DNA of 64,000 nucleotides from Gaetbulibacter_B jejuensis. GTDB taxonomy: Bacteria > Bacteroidota > Bacteroidia > Flavobacteriales > Flavobacteriaceae. Shown here one piece after another: positions 7,926 to 16,437 of the stretch (position 1 is its first letter; each line of letters starts with the position of its first letter). The notes below the pieces were generated by a model. That model saw only the letters and a program-made list of their open reading frames with translations, was not told the origin of the DNA and did not search any database. The DNA lies in assembly GCF_039524015.1 (NCBI RefSeq), contig NZ_BAAAGF010000002.1:248001-312000 (forward strand), in the 5' to 3' direction. A program made the translations under genes and the position numbers.

Positions 7926-10088
7926 TTAGTTTTGCGGTACAGGAAATCCTCTATCACGCATTAATGCTTCAATTTTAGCATCACGACCTCTAAATAGTCT
8001 GTAAGCCTCAGCAGGATCCATAGCGTTTCTAGGAGCAAACAAATACTTCACCAATTTTTCAGCAACTGCTTCATCATAAAAACCACCTGGAGCTTCAGCA
8101 AAAGCTTCTGATGCATCACTAGTTAATACATCTGCCCACATGTAACCATAATATGCAGTAGCATAACCTTCACCAGAAAATACGTGTCCAAAGTGAGGTG
8201 TTCTATGACGCATTGGTAATTCTTTTGGCATACCAAGTTCGTCTAAAGTTTCACGCTCAAACTTATCAATATCTATATTGGTTGGATCAGCTAAGTGTAA
8301 TTTCATATCAATTAATGCAGAAGCTAAATATTCCGTCGTACCAAAACCTTGATTAAACGTCGAAGCTTTTTTGATTTTTTCAACCAATTCAGCAGGCATT
8401 GGTTTTCCAGTTTCGTGGTGTACCAAGAATTGATTAATCACCTTGTCAGTAGATAACCAACGTTCTAACAATTGCGATTGAAACTCGGTATAATCTCTAA
8501 CACCACCTTGTAAGGTTGGATACTTCACATCAGCAGCAAAGAAGTGTAAAGCATGTCCAAACTCATGGAAAAATGTTGTAGCATCATCCCAAGACACTAA
8601 TACTGCTTCTCCTGGAGCAGGTTTTACAAAGTTAGAGTTGTTAGATGCCAATACATTGGTTTCACCATCAAATGACGTGTAACTTCTGTAAGTAGTTGCC
8701 CAAGCACCTGAACGTTTACCTTCACGAGCAAATGGGTCTAAATACCAAAGACCGATATGTTTTCCTGAATCTTTATCAGTAACTTCCCAAACGTTTACAT
8801 CTTCGTTAAATACAGGAACTGAGCCTTCTTCAACAGGAGTGAACTTGTAATTAAACAATTCTCCAGCTACAAAGAACATTGCTTCGGTTAACTTATCTAA
8901 TTGAAGGTATTGCTTTACTTCATCGCTATCTAAATCGTATTTCTTTTTACGAACTTTTTCAGCATAGTAACGGTAGTCCCAAGGTTCAATAGTTATATTA
9001 TCACCATTTTCATTAGCTACAGCTTGCATGTCTGCAACCTCCTCTTTAACTCTTGCTGTTGCTGCAGGCCAAACTTTTAGCATTAAATCCATAGCGTTTT
9101 CAGGGGTTTTTGCCATTCGGTCTTGTAATCTCCACTCAGCATAATTGTCATAACCTAAAAGCGCTACACGCTCTTTACGTAGTTTTAAAATCTCAGCAAT
9201 AATTTGGTTGTTGTCGTATTCGTCACCATTGTCTCCACGAGAGTAGTAGTTTTCCCAAACTTGTTTGCGTAACTCACGGTTGGTAGAGTAGGTAAGGAAA
9301 GGGTCCATTGAAGAACGTGTGTTTGTAATGGCATACTTACCTTCGTGACCTTTATCTGTAGCGATTTTAGCAGCAGATTTTATAAACCCATCCGAAAGTC
9401 CGCCTAATTGGTCTTTGTTCAAGTAAGTCACATAGTTTTCTTCGTCATGTAAAACATTATTAGAGAATTTAGTGTACAATGACGATAATTCTTTGTTGAT
9501 TTCAGCGTAACGTGCTTTTTTAGCAGCATCAAGGTTGGCACCATTCATTTCAAACTGCTTGTAGGTTAAATCTACAACACGTTGCTCTTGGTCACCTAAA
9601 GGTGTTTTTTGTGACGCATCATAAACCGCTTTAATACGTTGAAATAATTTTTCGTTTTGCGAAATTTTAGATTGGTAATCTGATAGTTTAGGTGCTAACT
9701 CTGCTTGAATTGCTCTAAACTCAGGAGAAGATACATTACTACTAAAAATACCATAGTAACGTGATACTCGGTCTAACTCTTCAGCAGAACGCTCCATAGC
9801 AACTATAGTGTTTTCAAAAGTTGGAGGTTCAGGATTGTTGGCAATAGCTTCAATGTCTTTTAAGCCTAATTCCATTCCTATTTCCATAGCTTCTTTAATG
9901 TCCTCAACCTTCATTTTGTCAAATGCAGGAACGCCTTGGTAAGGACCTGTCCATTCTTGTAGTAAAATATTATCACTCATGGCAACGTCATCATTTTGTT
10001 GTTGGCTCTCTTCTTTACAAGCTGTAAAAGAGATTAAAGCACATAAACCCAAAGTTTTAATGTGCGTAGAAAAATTGTGTTTTTTCAT
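7926..10088 (-). CDS. dcp: M3 family peptidyl-dipeptidase Dcp (lipoprotein)
   Basis: A 720-residue zinc metallopeptidase of family M3. The zinc motif HEFGH is at residues 508-512, and the downstream GEGYATAYYGYMWADVL block is characteristic of Dcp/oligopeptidase A. The N-terminus is a lipoprotein signal ending at the lipobox FTAC (Cys 24), so the enzyme is probably anchored in the periplasm or outer membrane, as in many Bacteroidota homologues. Dcp removes dipeptides from peptide C-termini and helps recycle peptides. Length and architecture are normal. It is followed by a strong terminator and preceded by a 62-base gap, so it is likely transcribed alone. Confidence 0.95.
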   Translation of the reverse strand: MKKHNFSTHIKTLGLCALISFTACKEESQQQNDDVAMSDNILLQEWTGPYQGVPAFDKMKVEDIKEAMEIGMELGLKDIEAIANNPEPPTFENTIVAMERSAEELDRVSRYYGIFSSNVSSPEFRAIQAELAPKLSDYQSKISQNEKLFQRIKAVYDASQKTPLGDQEQRVVDLTYKQFEMNGANLDAAKKARYAEINKELSSLYTKFSNNVLHDEENYVTYLNKDQLGGLSDGFIKSAAKIATDKGHEGKYAITNTRSSMDPFLTYSTNRELRKQVWENYYSRGDNGDEYDNNQIIAEILKLRKERVALLGYDNYAEWRLQDRMAKTPENAMDLMLKVWPAATARVKEEVADMQAVANENGDNITIEPWDYRYYAEKVRKKKYDLDSDEVKQYLQLDKLTEAMFFVAGELFNYKFTPVEEGSVPVFNEDVNVWEVTDKDSGKHIGLWYLDPFAREGKRSGAWATTYRSYTSFDGETNVLASNNSNFVKPAPGEAVLVSWDDATTFFHEFGHALHFFAADVKYPTLQGGVRDYTEFQSQLLERWLSTDKVINQFLVHHETGKPMPAELVEKIKKASTFNQGFGTTEYLASALIDMKLHLADPTNIDIDKFERETLDELGMPKELPMRHRTPHFGHVFSGEGYATAYYGYMWADVLTSDASEAFAEAPGGFYDEAVAEKLVKYLFAPRNAMDPAEAYRLFRGRDAKIEALMRDRGFPVPQN

Positions 10089-10150
10089 TTAGAAAGTAGT
10101 TTAGTATTATGCTGCGGAAGGTATTAAAAATCTATAAAAATGATTCTTAA

Positions 10151-10861
10151 TTATTTTATAATTTCTACCTTTTTAATGTATATATTATGCAATGGCCATT
10201 CGGCTTCATCGGTTTCTTGTGCTGCGATTTTATCTACTACGTCCATTCCATTTATTACTTTTCCAAAAATGGTATAGTCTCCATCCAAATGGTAAGAACC
10301 ACCAGGTTTTTGAACAATGAAAAACTCATAAGGTGATGCCAATTTGTAAGGATTCTCAATTTCGCTACTTGGCATGCTCACCACACCTCTGTCGTGTCTA
10401 AAACCACGTTTGGTGTCAGTAGGTAAGAGGTAGCGACCAATGTCTTTTCTTTTGTTCATAACATCAGGATCGTCAGTGCTTCCACCTTGTATAATAAAGT
10501 TATTGACCACTCGGTAAAATTGTGTGTCGTCAAAATAACTTTGCTTGGTAAGAAAGATAAAATTAGCTCTATGGAATTTGGTTTCGTTAAACAATAAGAT
10601 GTCTATAGTACCAAAATCTGTCGTAATTCGTACTTTGTTTTCTTTGTTGTGCTTTTCGTACTCCAAGAAAAACTCCATAGCATTCTCATCGGTTAGATAA
10701 GGGAATTCTCTTTTAGGTTCAGTAATAGTATCGGTTTTTGGAGGTTCTTTTTTGGTTTCTGTAGTATCTGTTGAAGGTATTGTATTATTTTTTTTAGAAG
10801 ATTTTTTATCTTCACAGTTCGTTAAGGCAAAACAAAGGCAAACCAATAAAAGAATTCTCAT
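10151..10861 (-). CDS. cyclophilin-type peptidyl-prolyl isomerase lipoprotein
   Basis: A 236-residue protein. The signal MRILLLVCLCFALTNC ends at a lipobox cysteine (Cys 16). A Lys/Thr/Pro-rich linker of about 50 residues leads to a bacterial cyclophilin domain (about residues 78-235) with FYRVVNNFIIQGG and YTIFGKVINGMDVVDKI. It should catalyse Pro cis/trans isomerisation in proteins exposed to the periplasm. A second cyclophilin lipoprotein is encoded at 46980-47816. The start codon lies one base from the divergently transcribed NUDIX gene, so each gene's upstream signals lie inside the other. The start is supported by the signal peptide. Confidence 0.92.
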   Translation of the reverse strand: MRILLLVCLCFALTNCEDKKSSKKNNTIPSTDTTETKKEPPKTDTITEPKREFPYLTDENAMEFFLEYEKHNKENKVRITTDFGTIDILLFNETKFHRANFIFLTKQSYFDDTQFYRVVNNFIIQGGSTDDPDVMNKRKDIGRYLLPTDTKRGFRHDRGVVSMPSSEIENPYKLASPYEFFIVQKPGGSYHLDGDYTIFGKVINGMDVVDKIAAQETDEAEWPLHNIYIKKVEIIK

Positions 10862-10862
10862 A

Positions 10863-11504
10863 ATGAATTTTAATGCGTTTTTAGATTCTGTTTCAAAAAT
10901 AAAAAATCTACCACTACCAGGAGAAGCTTCACAAATTAAAATGTCGCCTCCTTATCGTTTGGAGCTTATGGCAAAGCAAAAAGAAGCCATGAAAAACTCC
11001 AAGCACGCTGGTGTTATGGCATTATTTTATCCTGATACCAAGCAAAACGCAAAACTGTTGTTAATTTTAAGAAAAACCTACAAAGGTGTGCATTCGGCTC
11101 AAGTAGGATTTCCTGGAGGAAAGTTTGAAAAAGACGATACGTCATTAGAATTTACTGCTTTGAGAGAAACACGAGAAGAGGTTGGTGTATTGGAGCAGAG
11201 CATAAAAGTGTTGCGAGCGTTAACGCCAATGTATATACCACCAAGCAACTTTACTGTGTTTCCGTTTTTTGGAATCACGACCACAATGCCTAGTTTTATA
11301 AAACAAGAAGAAGAGGTTGAAGATTTGATAGAAGTTGAGCTGTCTCATTTTTTAGATGATAGTACAATGATTAAAACTTCTGTACCAACCTCTTACAAAG
11401 TAAATGTTGAAGTTCCTGCTTATAAATTGAACAATCATATTGTTTGGGGAGCCACTGCAATGATGCTTAGCGAGTTAAAAGACTTGTTAAAACAAGTGTT
11501 ATAA
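10863..11504 (+). CDS. NUDIX hydrolase, CoA pyrophosphatase type
   Basis: A 213-residue protein taken from ATG 10863. A longer reading frame extends upstream but runs through the signal peptide of the divergent lipoprotein. The sequence HSAQVGFPGGKFE followed by the Nudix box ending RETREEVGV matches the UPF0035/CoA diphosphatase group (NudL-like), in which H-x-G/A-Q-x-x-FPGG precedes the box. The expected reaction is hydrolysis of CoA or acyl-CoA to phosphopantetheine and 3',5'-ADP. The catalytic Glu residues of the box (R-E-x-x-E-E) are intact. The next plus-strand gene, an acyltransferase, begins 46 bases later and could share the transcript. Confidence 0.88.
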   Translation: MNFNAFLDSVSKIKNLPLPGEASQIKMSPPYRLELMAKQKEAMKNSKHAGVMALFYPDTKQNAKLLLILRKTYKGVHSAQVGFPGGKFEKDDTSLEFTALRETREEVGVLEQSIKVLRALTPMYIPPSNFTVFPFFGITTTMPSFIKQEEEVEDLIEVELSHFLDDSTMIKTSVPTSYKVNVEVPAYKLNNHIVWGATAMMLSELKDLLKQVL

Positions 11505-11550
11505 AATAACAGTTTTCTTACATTTGTAGCTTACTAACTAATAAAAATCT

Positions 11551-12348
11551 ATGGGATTATTTAAAAAAAATCCTTTCGGACATATTCTTTTTTTGAAAAA
11601 ATGGCTCATTAGAATCTTAGGCGCAATGACTCACAGACGCTTTAGAGGTTTTAATGAACTTAAAATTGAAGGCTCTGAGGTTATCAAGAATCTTCCTGAT
11701 GCCAATGTGTTGTTTATTTCTAATCACCAAACCTATTTTGCAGATGTTGTGGCTATGTTTCACGTGTTCAATGCGAGTTTAAGTGGAAGAATAGACAATA
11801 TTAAAAATGTAGGTTATTTATGGAATCCTAAGCTGAACATTTACTACGTTGCTGCAAAGGAAACCATGAAATCTGGTTTGTTGCCAAAAATTTTGGCGTA
11901 TGTAGGTTCGGTAAGTATTGAGCGCACATGGAGAGCAGAAGGACAAGATGTTAACCGACAGGTTAAAATGAGCGATATTTCTAATATTGGAAAAGCCTTA
12001 GACGATGGTTGGGTTGTTACATTTCCGCAAGGAACCACAACGCCTTTTAAACCTATTAGAAAAGGAACAGCGCACATTATTAAAAAATACAAACCTATTG
12101 TTGTGCCTATTGTAATTGATGGTTTTAGACGCTCTTTTGATAAAAAAGGATTGCGTATTAAAAAGAAAAACATCTTACAAAGCATGGAAATAAAAGCACC
12201 TTTGGAGATTGATTACGATAACGAAAGTATTGCTGAAATTGTTGAAAAAATAGAATACGCTATCGAGCAACATCCTTCGTTTTTAAAGGTGATTTCCCAA
12301 GAGGAACTACAAGCGCAAGAAGAACTCAACAAACTACGTGAGTGGTAG
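11551..12348 (+). CDS. PlsC-like 1-acyl-glycerol-phosphate acyltransferase with altered motifs
   Basis: A 265-residue PlsC-superfamily protein. Motif I reads SNHQTYFAD with His 59 and Asp 65, five residues between them instead of the usual four (HX4D). Motif III reads FPQGTTT at residues 158-164 where the canonical form is FPEGTRS, so the usual Glu is Gln and the Arg is Thr. A later segment, PIVVPIVIDGFRRSF, matches motif IV. The family transfers acyl chains to lysophosphatidic acid or related lipids at the inner membrane. The altered motifs suggest a sub-family with another acceptor or donor. A basic, weakly hydrophobic N-terminus may be a peripheral membrane anchor. Confidence 0.82.
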   Translation: MGLFKKNPFGHILFLKKWLIRILGAMTHRRFRGFNELKIEGSEVIKNLPDANVLFISNHQTYFADVVAMFHVFNASLSGRIDNIKNVGYLWNPKLNIYYVAAKETMKSGLLPKILAYVGSVSIERTWRAEGQDVNRQVKMSDISNIGKALDDGWVVTFPQGTTTPFKPIRKGTAHIIKKYKPIVVPIVIDGFRRSFDKKGLRIKKKNILQSMEIKAPLEIDYDNESIAEIVEKIEYAIEQHPSFLKVISQEELQAQEELNKLREW

Positions 12349-12391
12349 TTTTATTAGGTTATCTCTTTTATTGTTTTGAACTTGTTTTTAA

Positions 12392-13033
12392 CTATACTTC
12401 CAGCTTTTTAAGCTCTCTGTAGTTGTTGTTAAGACGTTTGAGTAAAATACCATAAATAAGCCAGTAAAACCCAAGTAGCACTAGTATTGCGCCACCTAGA
12501 GTAACTATGGTTAGTCCTATAATTTTAGCGTAGAATGTAAAGGCTTCACCATTGGCCGAAGCTAGCTCTACCTTAGAAATAACATCTTCGTTTTGGCTAA
12601 ATTCAATATACAACGCTATAACTGCTGAGGCAATCATAAAAATAAGGTTAAAAGCTACATATTGCTTTACAGTACGTCTGGTTTTTAGGATGTTTTCCAT
12701 AAGTACTTTTGCGCTGTCAGTTACAGAAATTCTGCGGTAGTTTCTATAGAATAGATAAAAGAAATACGCCAAAACCACATAACCTAAAATAGCAAAAGGT
12801 ATGAGTAAAAAGTCGCTTTCTAACTCGTCAAAATGTTTAGCGTTCTTATTGTCTTTCAATAAGAAACTTATTCCTGTCCAAAATGCAAATTCTAAAAGAC
12901 TGATAATAAAAATCCACTTGACAATAGATGATGATTTTTTTAATATCATTTTATAAATCTCATTGTAAGTCAACTTTGGGTAGTTGTCTTCTCCCTTTTT
13001 CCAGTCTTTCTTTAATAATTCTAACTCATCCAT
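12392..13033 (-). CDS. membrane protein paired with the sigma factor (possible anti-sigma factor)
   Basis: A 213-residue protein with an approximately 35-residue cytosolic N-terminus (MDELELLKKDWKKGED) and four membrane helices near residues 38-58, 74-98, 123-142 and 165-195. It begins four bases after the ECF sigma-factor gene, the position where anti-sigma factors are encoded. It lacks the zinc-binding HxxxCxxC motif of classical ZAS anti-sigma proteins. The opening E-L-L-K-K-x-W motif is common in Bacteroidota membrane proteins located next to ECF sigma genes. The anti-sigma role is therefore inferred from context only. Confidence 0.75.
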   Translation of the reverse strand: MDELELLKKDWKKGEDNYPKLTYNEIYKMILKKSSSIVKWIFIISLLEFAFWTGISFLLKDNKNAKHFDELESDFLLIPFAILGYVVLAYFFYLFYRNYRRISVTDSAKVLMENILKTRRTVKQYVAFNLIFMIASAVIALYIEFSQNEDVISKVELASANGEAFTFYAKIIGLTIVTLGGAILVLLGFYWLIYGILLKRLNNNYRELKKLEV

Positions 13034-13037
13034 AAGC

Positions 13038-13532
13038 TTACGGATTTAATATTGTTTTTAGTTTTGTTTTCACTCTGTTCATCTTCACTCTTGCATTTAC
13101 CTCAGTAATTCCCAGAGTTTCACTTATTTCACTGTAATTTTTATCTTCTAAGTATAAAAACACCAGTGCCTTTTCAATGTCGTTTAATTGGTGGACTGCT
13201 TTGTACAATAGCTTTAGTTGTTGCTCTTCGGTGTCGTCGTATTCTTCCGATTTTATTTTAAACTGAATACTCTCAAACTCCTGTGTTTGTATGGAGCGTT
13301 TAGATTTTCGGTACAACGTTATTGCTGTATTTAAGCCAACTCTATACATCCATGTGCTAAATTTTGAGTCGCCTCTAAACTTAGGATAGGCTTTCCATAA
13401 TTGTATAGTTATTTCTTGAAACAAATCATTGTGCGCTTCTTGATTATTGGTGTATAATCTGCAGACTTTGTGTACAATGTTCTGATGCTTTTCAAGCTGT
13501 TCTACAAAACTATGTTCAAGTTGTTTGTCCAA
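13038..13532 (-). CDS. ECF-type RNA polymerase sigma factor
   Basis: A 164-residue sigma-70 family protein with only regions 2 and 4. Region 2 is visible as EAHNDLFQEITIQLWKAYPKF and GDSKFSTWMYRVGLN (about residues 32-75). Region 4 is EKALVFLYLEDKNYSEISETLG followed by the recognition helix TEVNARVKMNRVKTKL (about 118-160). The start is TTG at 13532: no ATG lies nearby, an in-frame stop closes the frame two codons upstream, and the homologous region begins right there. The membrane gene four bases downstream is its probable regulator. Target promoters and signal are unknown. Confidence 0.92.
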   Translation of the reverse strand: MDKQLEHSFVEQLEKHQNIVHKVCRLYTNNQEAHNDLFQEITIQLWKAYPKFRGDSKFSTWMYRVGLNTAITLYRKSKRSIQTQEFESIQFKIKSEEYDDTEEQQLKLLYKAVHQLNDIEKALVFLYLEDKNYSEISETLGITEVNARVKMNRVKTKLKTILNP

Positions 13533-13594
13533 ATTTCAATCAGTTAGTTGACTATATGTAGCTATAAAAGGTGAGTTGTTACACTAGTTTAAAA

Positions 13595-14263
13595 TTATTT
13601 GTTTTTTAGTAAGCCTAACACTATGAAATACTGTGCCAAAGCATACGTTAGCATAATGCTGATGTTCGATAATGGTAAGGGTTTGTAAAACTTGTTGAGT
13701 GCCAAAATACTATCAGAAAGCATAAACAGCAATGCGCCTAAAAATACTAGCGTATAGCTTAGTGGTAGCACTTTACCTTGTCTTAAAAACGCAGTTGCAG
13801 CCATAGTTAAAATTACTAGCATATAAACCGTTACAGGATACAGCATGTCTCCAAGACCATCAAACATTATATAAAACAGTATTGCAGCATACAGCAAAGC
13901 TATAAGTGTAAATACATAAGGGTTTTTGTTTGGGTTTTTATGTTTTAAAAATACTATGATGTACATAATATGAGCCAGTAAAAAAGCGATAAGCCCAAAC
14001 ATAAAATAACCTTCTGATTTGTGTACAAACATTAACAACACATCACCAAGCAAAGAAAACAGTAAGGCAAATAAGGTAAGTAGCTTTAAGGTTTTGTTGA
14101 GGTGATTACTGCTTGTTAAAAAATAGGCGATAAGCGACACCAAAATAGCTGGTTTGGTAACATAATGCAACCCATTTAGGCTTTCAACACTACTGCAAAT
14201 AAGCTCTGCAATAACAATGATAAAAAAGATGATACTAAAGCCTTGTTCTTTTTTTGTAAGCAT
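13595..14263 (-). CDS. lysoplasmalogenase (YhhN family) membrane protein
   Basis: A 222-residue protein with about eight membrane helices and little loop sequence. Segments such as LLFSLLGDVLLMF, MFGLIAFLLAHIMYIIVF and GALLFMLSDSILALNKF carry the conserved Gly-Asp and Ser-Asp positions of the YhhN/TMEM86 family, whose members hydrolyse lysoplasmalogens or are annotated as such. Bacterial members are mostly uncharacterised, so the reaction is taken from the family. The gene is minus strand, 62 bases upstream of the sigma-factor start, and could be independently transcribed. The family call is good; the substrate in this organism is open. Confidence 0.82.
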   Translation of the reverse strand: MLTKKEQGFSIIFFIIVIAELICSSVESLNGLHYVTKPAILVSLIAYFLTSSNHLNKTLKLLTLFALLFSLLGDVLLMFVHKSEGYFMFGLIAFLLAHIMYIIVFLKHKNPNKNPYVFTLIALLYAAILFYIMFDGLGDMLYPVTVYMLVILTMAATAFLRQGKVLPLSYTLVFLGALLFMLSDSILALNKFYKPLPLSNISIMLTYALAQYFIVLGLLKNK

Positions 14264-14384
14264 AATAGATAATTAATGCTTAAAGGTACTAAATTGAATA
14301 TGGAAATAAGAATAGGTTGATTTGGAATGTTTGAAAGAAAACTAGAATTAGTAAATTAATTATTAAGCGTATTGCTAATAGTTA

Positions 14385-14906
14385 CTATTTATTTAAGAGT
14401 TTTTCAGTTCTATTCATTTTTGGGTGCTCTTTTATGAATTTAATCAAAACTGAATCGGTTAATTCAATCTTTTCAAATTCATTTGAGTCAGTTATTGACA
14501 AATTTGACTTATAAGTTTTACCATCATATTTAAAGTTTGTTGTTAGCCATGGCGGACTTTTTGCGCCATATTCTTTTTTTACAACGATACCTTTAATGTA
14601 AATTCCTTCTTTATCAATTCGATTTTGTATTCTGTTGGTATTCAAAAAAATAATTAAAAATAAAAATGCGAAAATGCCAAAAGAAATATTGATAATTAGT
14701 TTCCTCTTGATTTTTGGTCGTATCTCAGTCATAATTCCGAATACTATGGAAGTTAGAGCAAAATGACAAAGTCCAGTTAAAACAAAAAATTCGATATTAT
14801 ATAATTCCTTGTACCAAAATAAATAAATAGCTATTTCCAAACTAACTATTATAATTCCTGATATGATTAAGAATTTTTTCAATTCATTAGATATTGATTG
14901 GGACAA
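14385..14906 (-). CDS. three-helix membrane protein of unknown function
   Basis: A 173-residue protein starting at TTG 14906; an in-frame stop immediately precedes it and no ATG is available. Three membrane helices lie at about residues 12-31, 37-58 and 69-88. A roughly 80-residue soluble C-terminal domain with GIYIKGIVVKKEYG and LTTNFKYDGKTYKSNLSI resembles the short beta-rich domain of DUF3592-like proteins. It sits with the DUF6161-like gene between lysoplasmalogenase and recG. The spacer on its upstream side (14907-14963) contains a 6-bp inverted repeat (CACAAC/GTTGTG). It looks like an accessory gene; no function is assigned. Confidence 0.55.
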   Translation of the reverse strand: MSQSISNELKKFLIISGIIIVSLEIAIYLFWYKELYNIEFFVLTGLCHFALTSIVFGIMTEIRPKIKRKLIINISFGIFAFLFLIIFLNTNRIQNRIDKEGIYIKGIVVKKEYGAKSPPWLTTNFKYDGKTYKSNLSITDSNEFEKIELTDSVLIKFIKEHPKMNRTEKLLNK

Positions 14907-14963
14907 TTATCCACAACAGCTATGGTTGTGAGTAGTTTGTAATTATTGTTGCTTACTGGTTTT

Positions 14964-16223
14964 TTATTTGCTCATAAATTTTCCGACAATATCATTCGGC
15001 ATTGTGGGTGATGCATCATCTTTTAAAAGTCCAGTTTCGGCTCGACTGAATAACGCTTGCATAATTAATTTTTTATCCTCTTTATCAACCGTTGAATCTT
15101 TTAATAACGATAAATAGAAATAGGTTAAAGTGTGTCTTTCTTCACAATCGCGAGCTAAATGGAAAGAACTAAACATTACTTTTGTAACTGCTCTTATCGC
15201 AAAAGCCATAAAAGAAATGAAGGTTATGTAAATAATTGACCATCGGATTGCGGCACTTTTATCTCCACTGAAAAAAGACTCATAAATTTGTTCTGGTGTT
15301 GTCCAGAGCAATTTACCTAAAGAGGAAACTACAATAAGTATGAGAGCGATTAATACACCTAAAGCCATCCATCCTTGCTTCTTTAATTTTTTGGCTCTTT
15401 CTGACCAGTATTTTGCTGGTTCCTCTAATTTTAGTTTTTCTTGATAGGTGTTTTCAAGTTCTTTTAATCTCTTGTCCGATTTTGAGCTGAATTTCTCAAA
15501 ATCTCCTTTTGTATTTATAAACCAGTCCGAATAAGTTTTTTCTTTATCTTCTTTAAAGTCATCTATTGCTTTTGAATACTCTTCATATTTTTTAGTATTA
15601 TTTTTTAAATGCTCAATCAACTGACTTTCTAATTCTGGAAGACTATTTTCAAACTTTGTGCGTAGTCTGGAAAGAGATAGCTTATCTTTATTTCTTCTTT
15701 CTGTAATTTCAGTTGAATCTTTTAATGTAAATTCATAAGCTAGCAAATAACCATTTAGGTTATCCTTGTTATTTATGTTTTGGTTTAGATTACCAGTTAA
15801 ATAGGAATAAGCTCCAATAAATGATTTTGGATGATTTTTATAAACCTCAATTAAGAAGTCGGTTTCAGGGCAGTCATAAGTGAAATATGAATTTGTGTTA
15901 TTTTGTATTTGGTTTTTAGTACTTCTAAAATAGTTTTTTAAACTCGCTTCACTTTCTTGAGACCTATAAGAGTCGGTAAAATTTACTAAATGGTTTTCTA
16001 TAGATTCGAAATGTCTTTTCGAAGCAATTAATTCATTCGGTAAATTTTCTGATAATTTTCCCCAACCTCTAATTTGTTGATTTACAAATTTGTGTAGGTG
16101 TCCAAATCCTTTGAATTCAAAACTTAAATTTAGATGTGAGTAGTTCATTTCGAATTCAACAGAGTTGAACCAATCGGTATTTGCTGTTTCGGATAGTTTT
16201 TTTCTAAATTCTGTTTGCGTCAT
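14964..16223 (-). CDS. DUF6161-like membrane protein with coiled coil
   Basis: A 419-residue protein from ATG 16223 (start MTQTEFRKKLSETAN); a TTG 27 bases upstream is possible but less likely. An N-terminal alpha/beta part of about 160 residues is followed by a long charged coiled coil (about 170-280) and two membrane helices (about 284-305 and 325-347). A conserved-looking tail contains SSFHLARDCEERHTLTYFYLSLL. The tail and topology match what I remember of DUF6161, a family without established function. Both the N-terminal region and the tail would lie on the same, cytosolic, side. It shows no catalytic motif. The neighbouring small membrane gene and its position between two housekeeping genes suggest an accessory module. 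Confidence 0.65.
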   Translation of the reverse strand: MTQTEFRKKLSETANTDWFNSVEFEMNYSHLNLSFEFKGFGHLHKFVNQQIRGWGKLSENLPNELIASKRHFESIENHLVNFTDSYRSQESEASLKNYFRSTKNQIQNNTNSYFTYDCPETDFLIEVYKNHPKSFIGAYSYLTGNLNQNINNKDNLNGYLLAYEFTLKDSTEITERRNKDKLSLSRLRTKFENSLPELESQLIEHLKNNTKKYEEYSKAIDDFKEDKEKTYSDWFINTKGDFEKFSSKSDKRLKELENTYQEKLKLEEPAKYWSERAKKLKKQGWMALGVLIALILIVVSSLGKLLWTTPEQIYESFFSGDKSAAIRWSIIYITFISFMAFAIRAVTKVMFSSFHLARDCEERHTLTYFYLSLLKDSTVDKEDKKLIMQALFSRAETGLLKDDASPTMPNDIVGKFMSK

Positions 16224-16300
16224 CTTTTTTAGCTTGCAGGTAACTCTCAACGAATTTAGTTTTTTTATCTGACAGTCATACAGTTATCTTATGAATTGTT

Positions 16301-16346
16301 ATTAACAGATGTATTCTTAAAAAAGCGTTAATTAACAGTTGTATAC
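16301..16346. repeat. two phased direct repeats, 16 bp, 30 bp apart
   Basis: ATTAACAGATGTATTC (16301-16316) and ATTAACAGTTGTATAC (16331-16346) agree at 14 of 16 positions and are spaced exactly 30 bases start to start, about three helical turns. They lie 78 bases or more upstream of the DUF6161-like start in a 241-base spacer and could be a regulator's binding sites. Confidence 0.5.
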
Positions 16347-16437
16347 AGTACTTTAACAAATTGCTAACAGCAGTGAGGTAGGTAATGGTCTAATTTTAAG
16401 ACAATCAATCAATTAAAAACGAGCAGTTATGTTTTTT

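Noticed and set aside
14907..14963. Integron-like attC site suggested by CACAAC/GTTGTG between two orphan genes
   Set aside because: The inverted repeat is short, has no recognisable core sites, and no integron integrase or second similar site is present.
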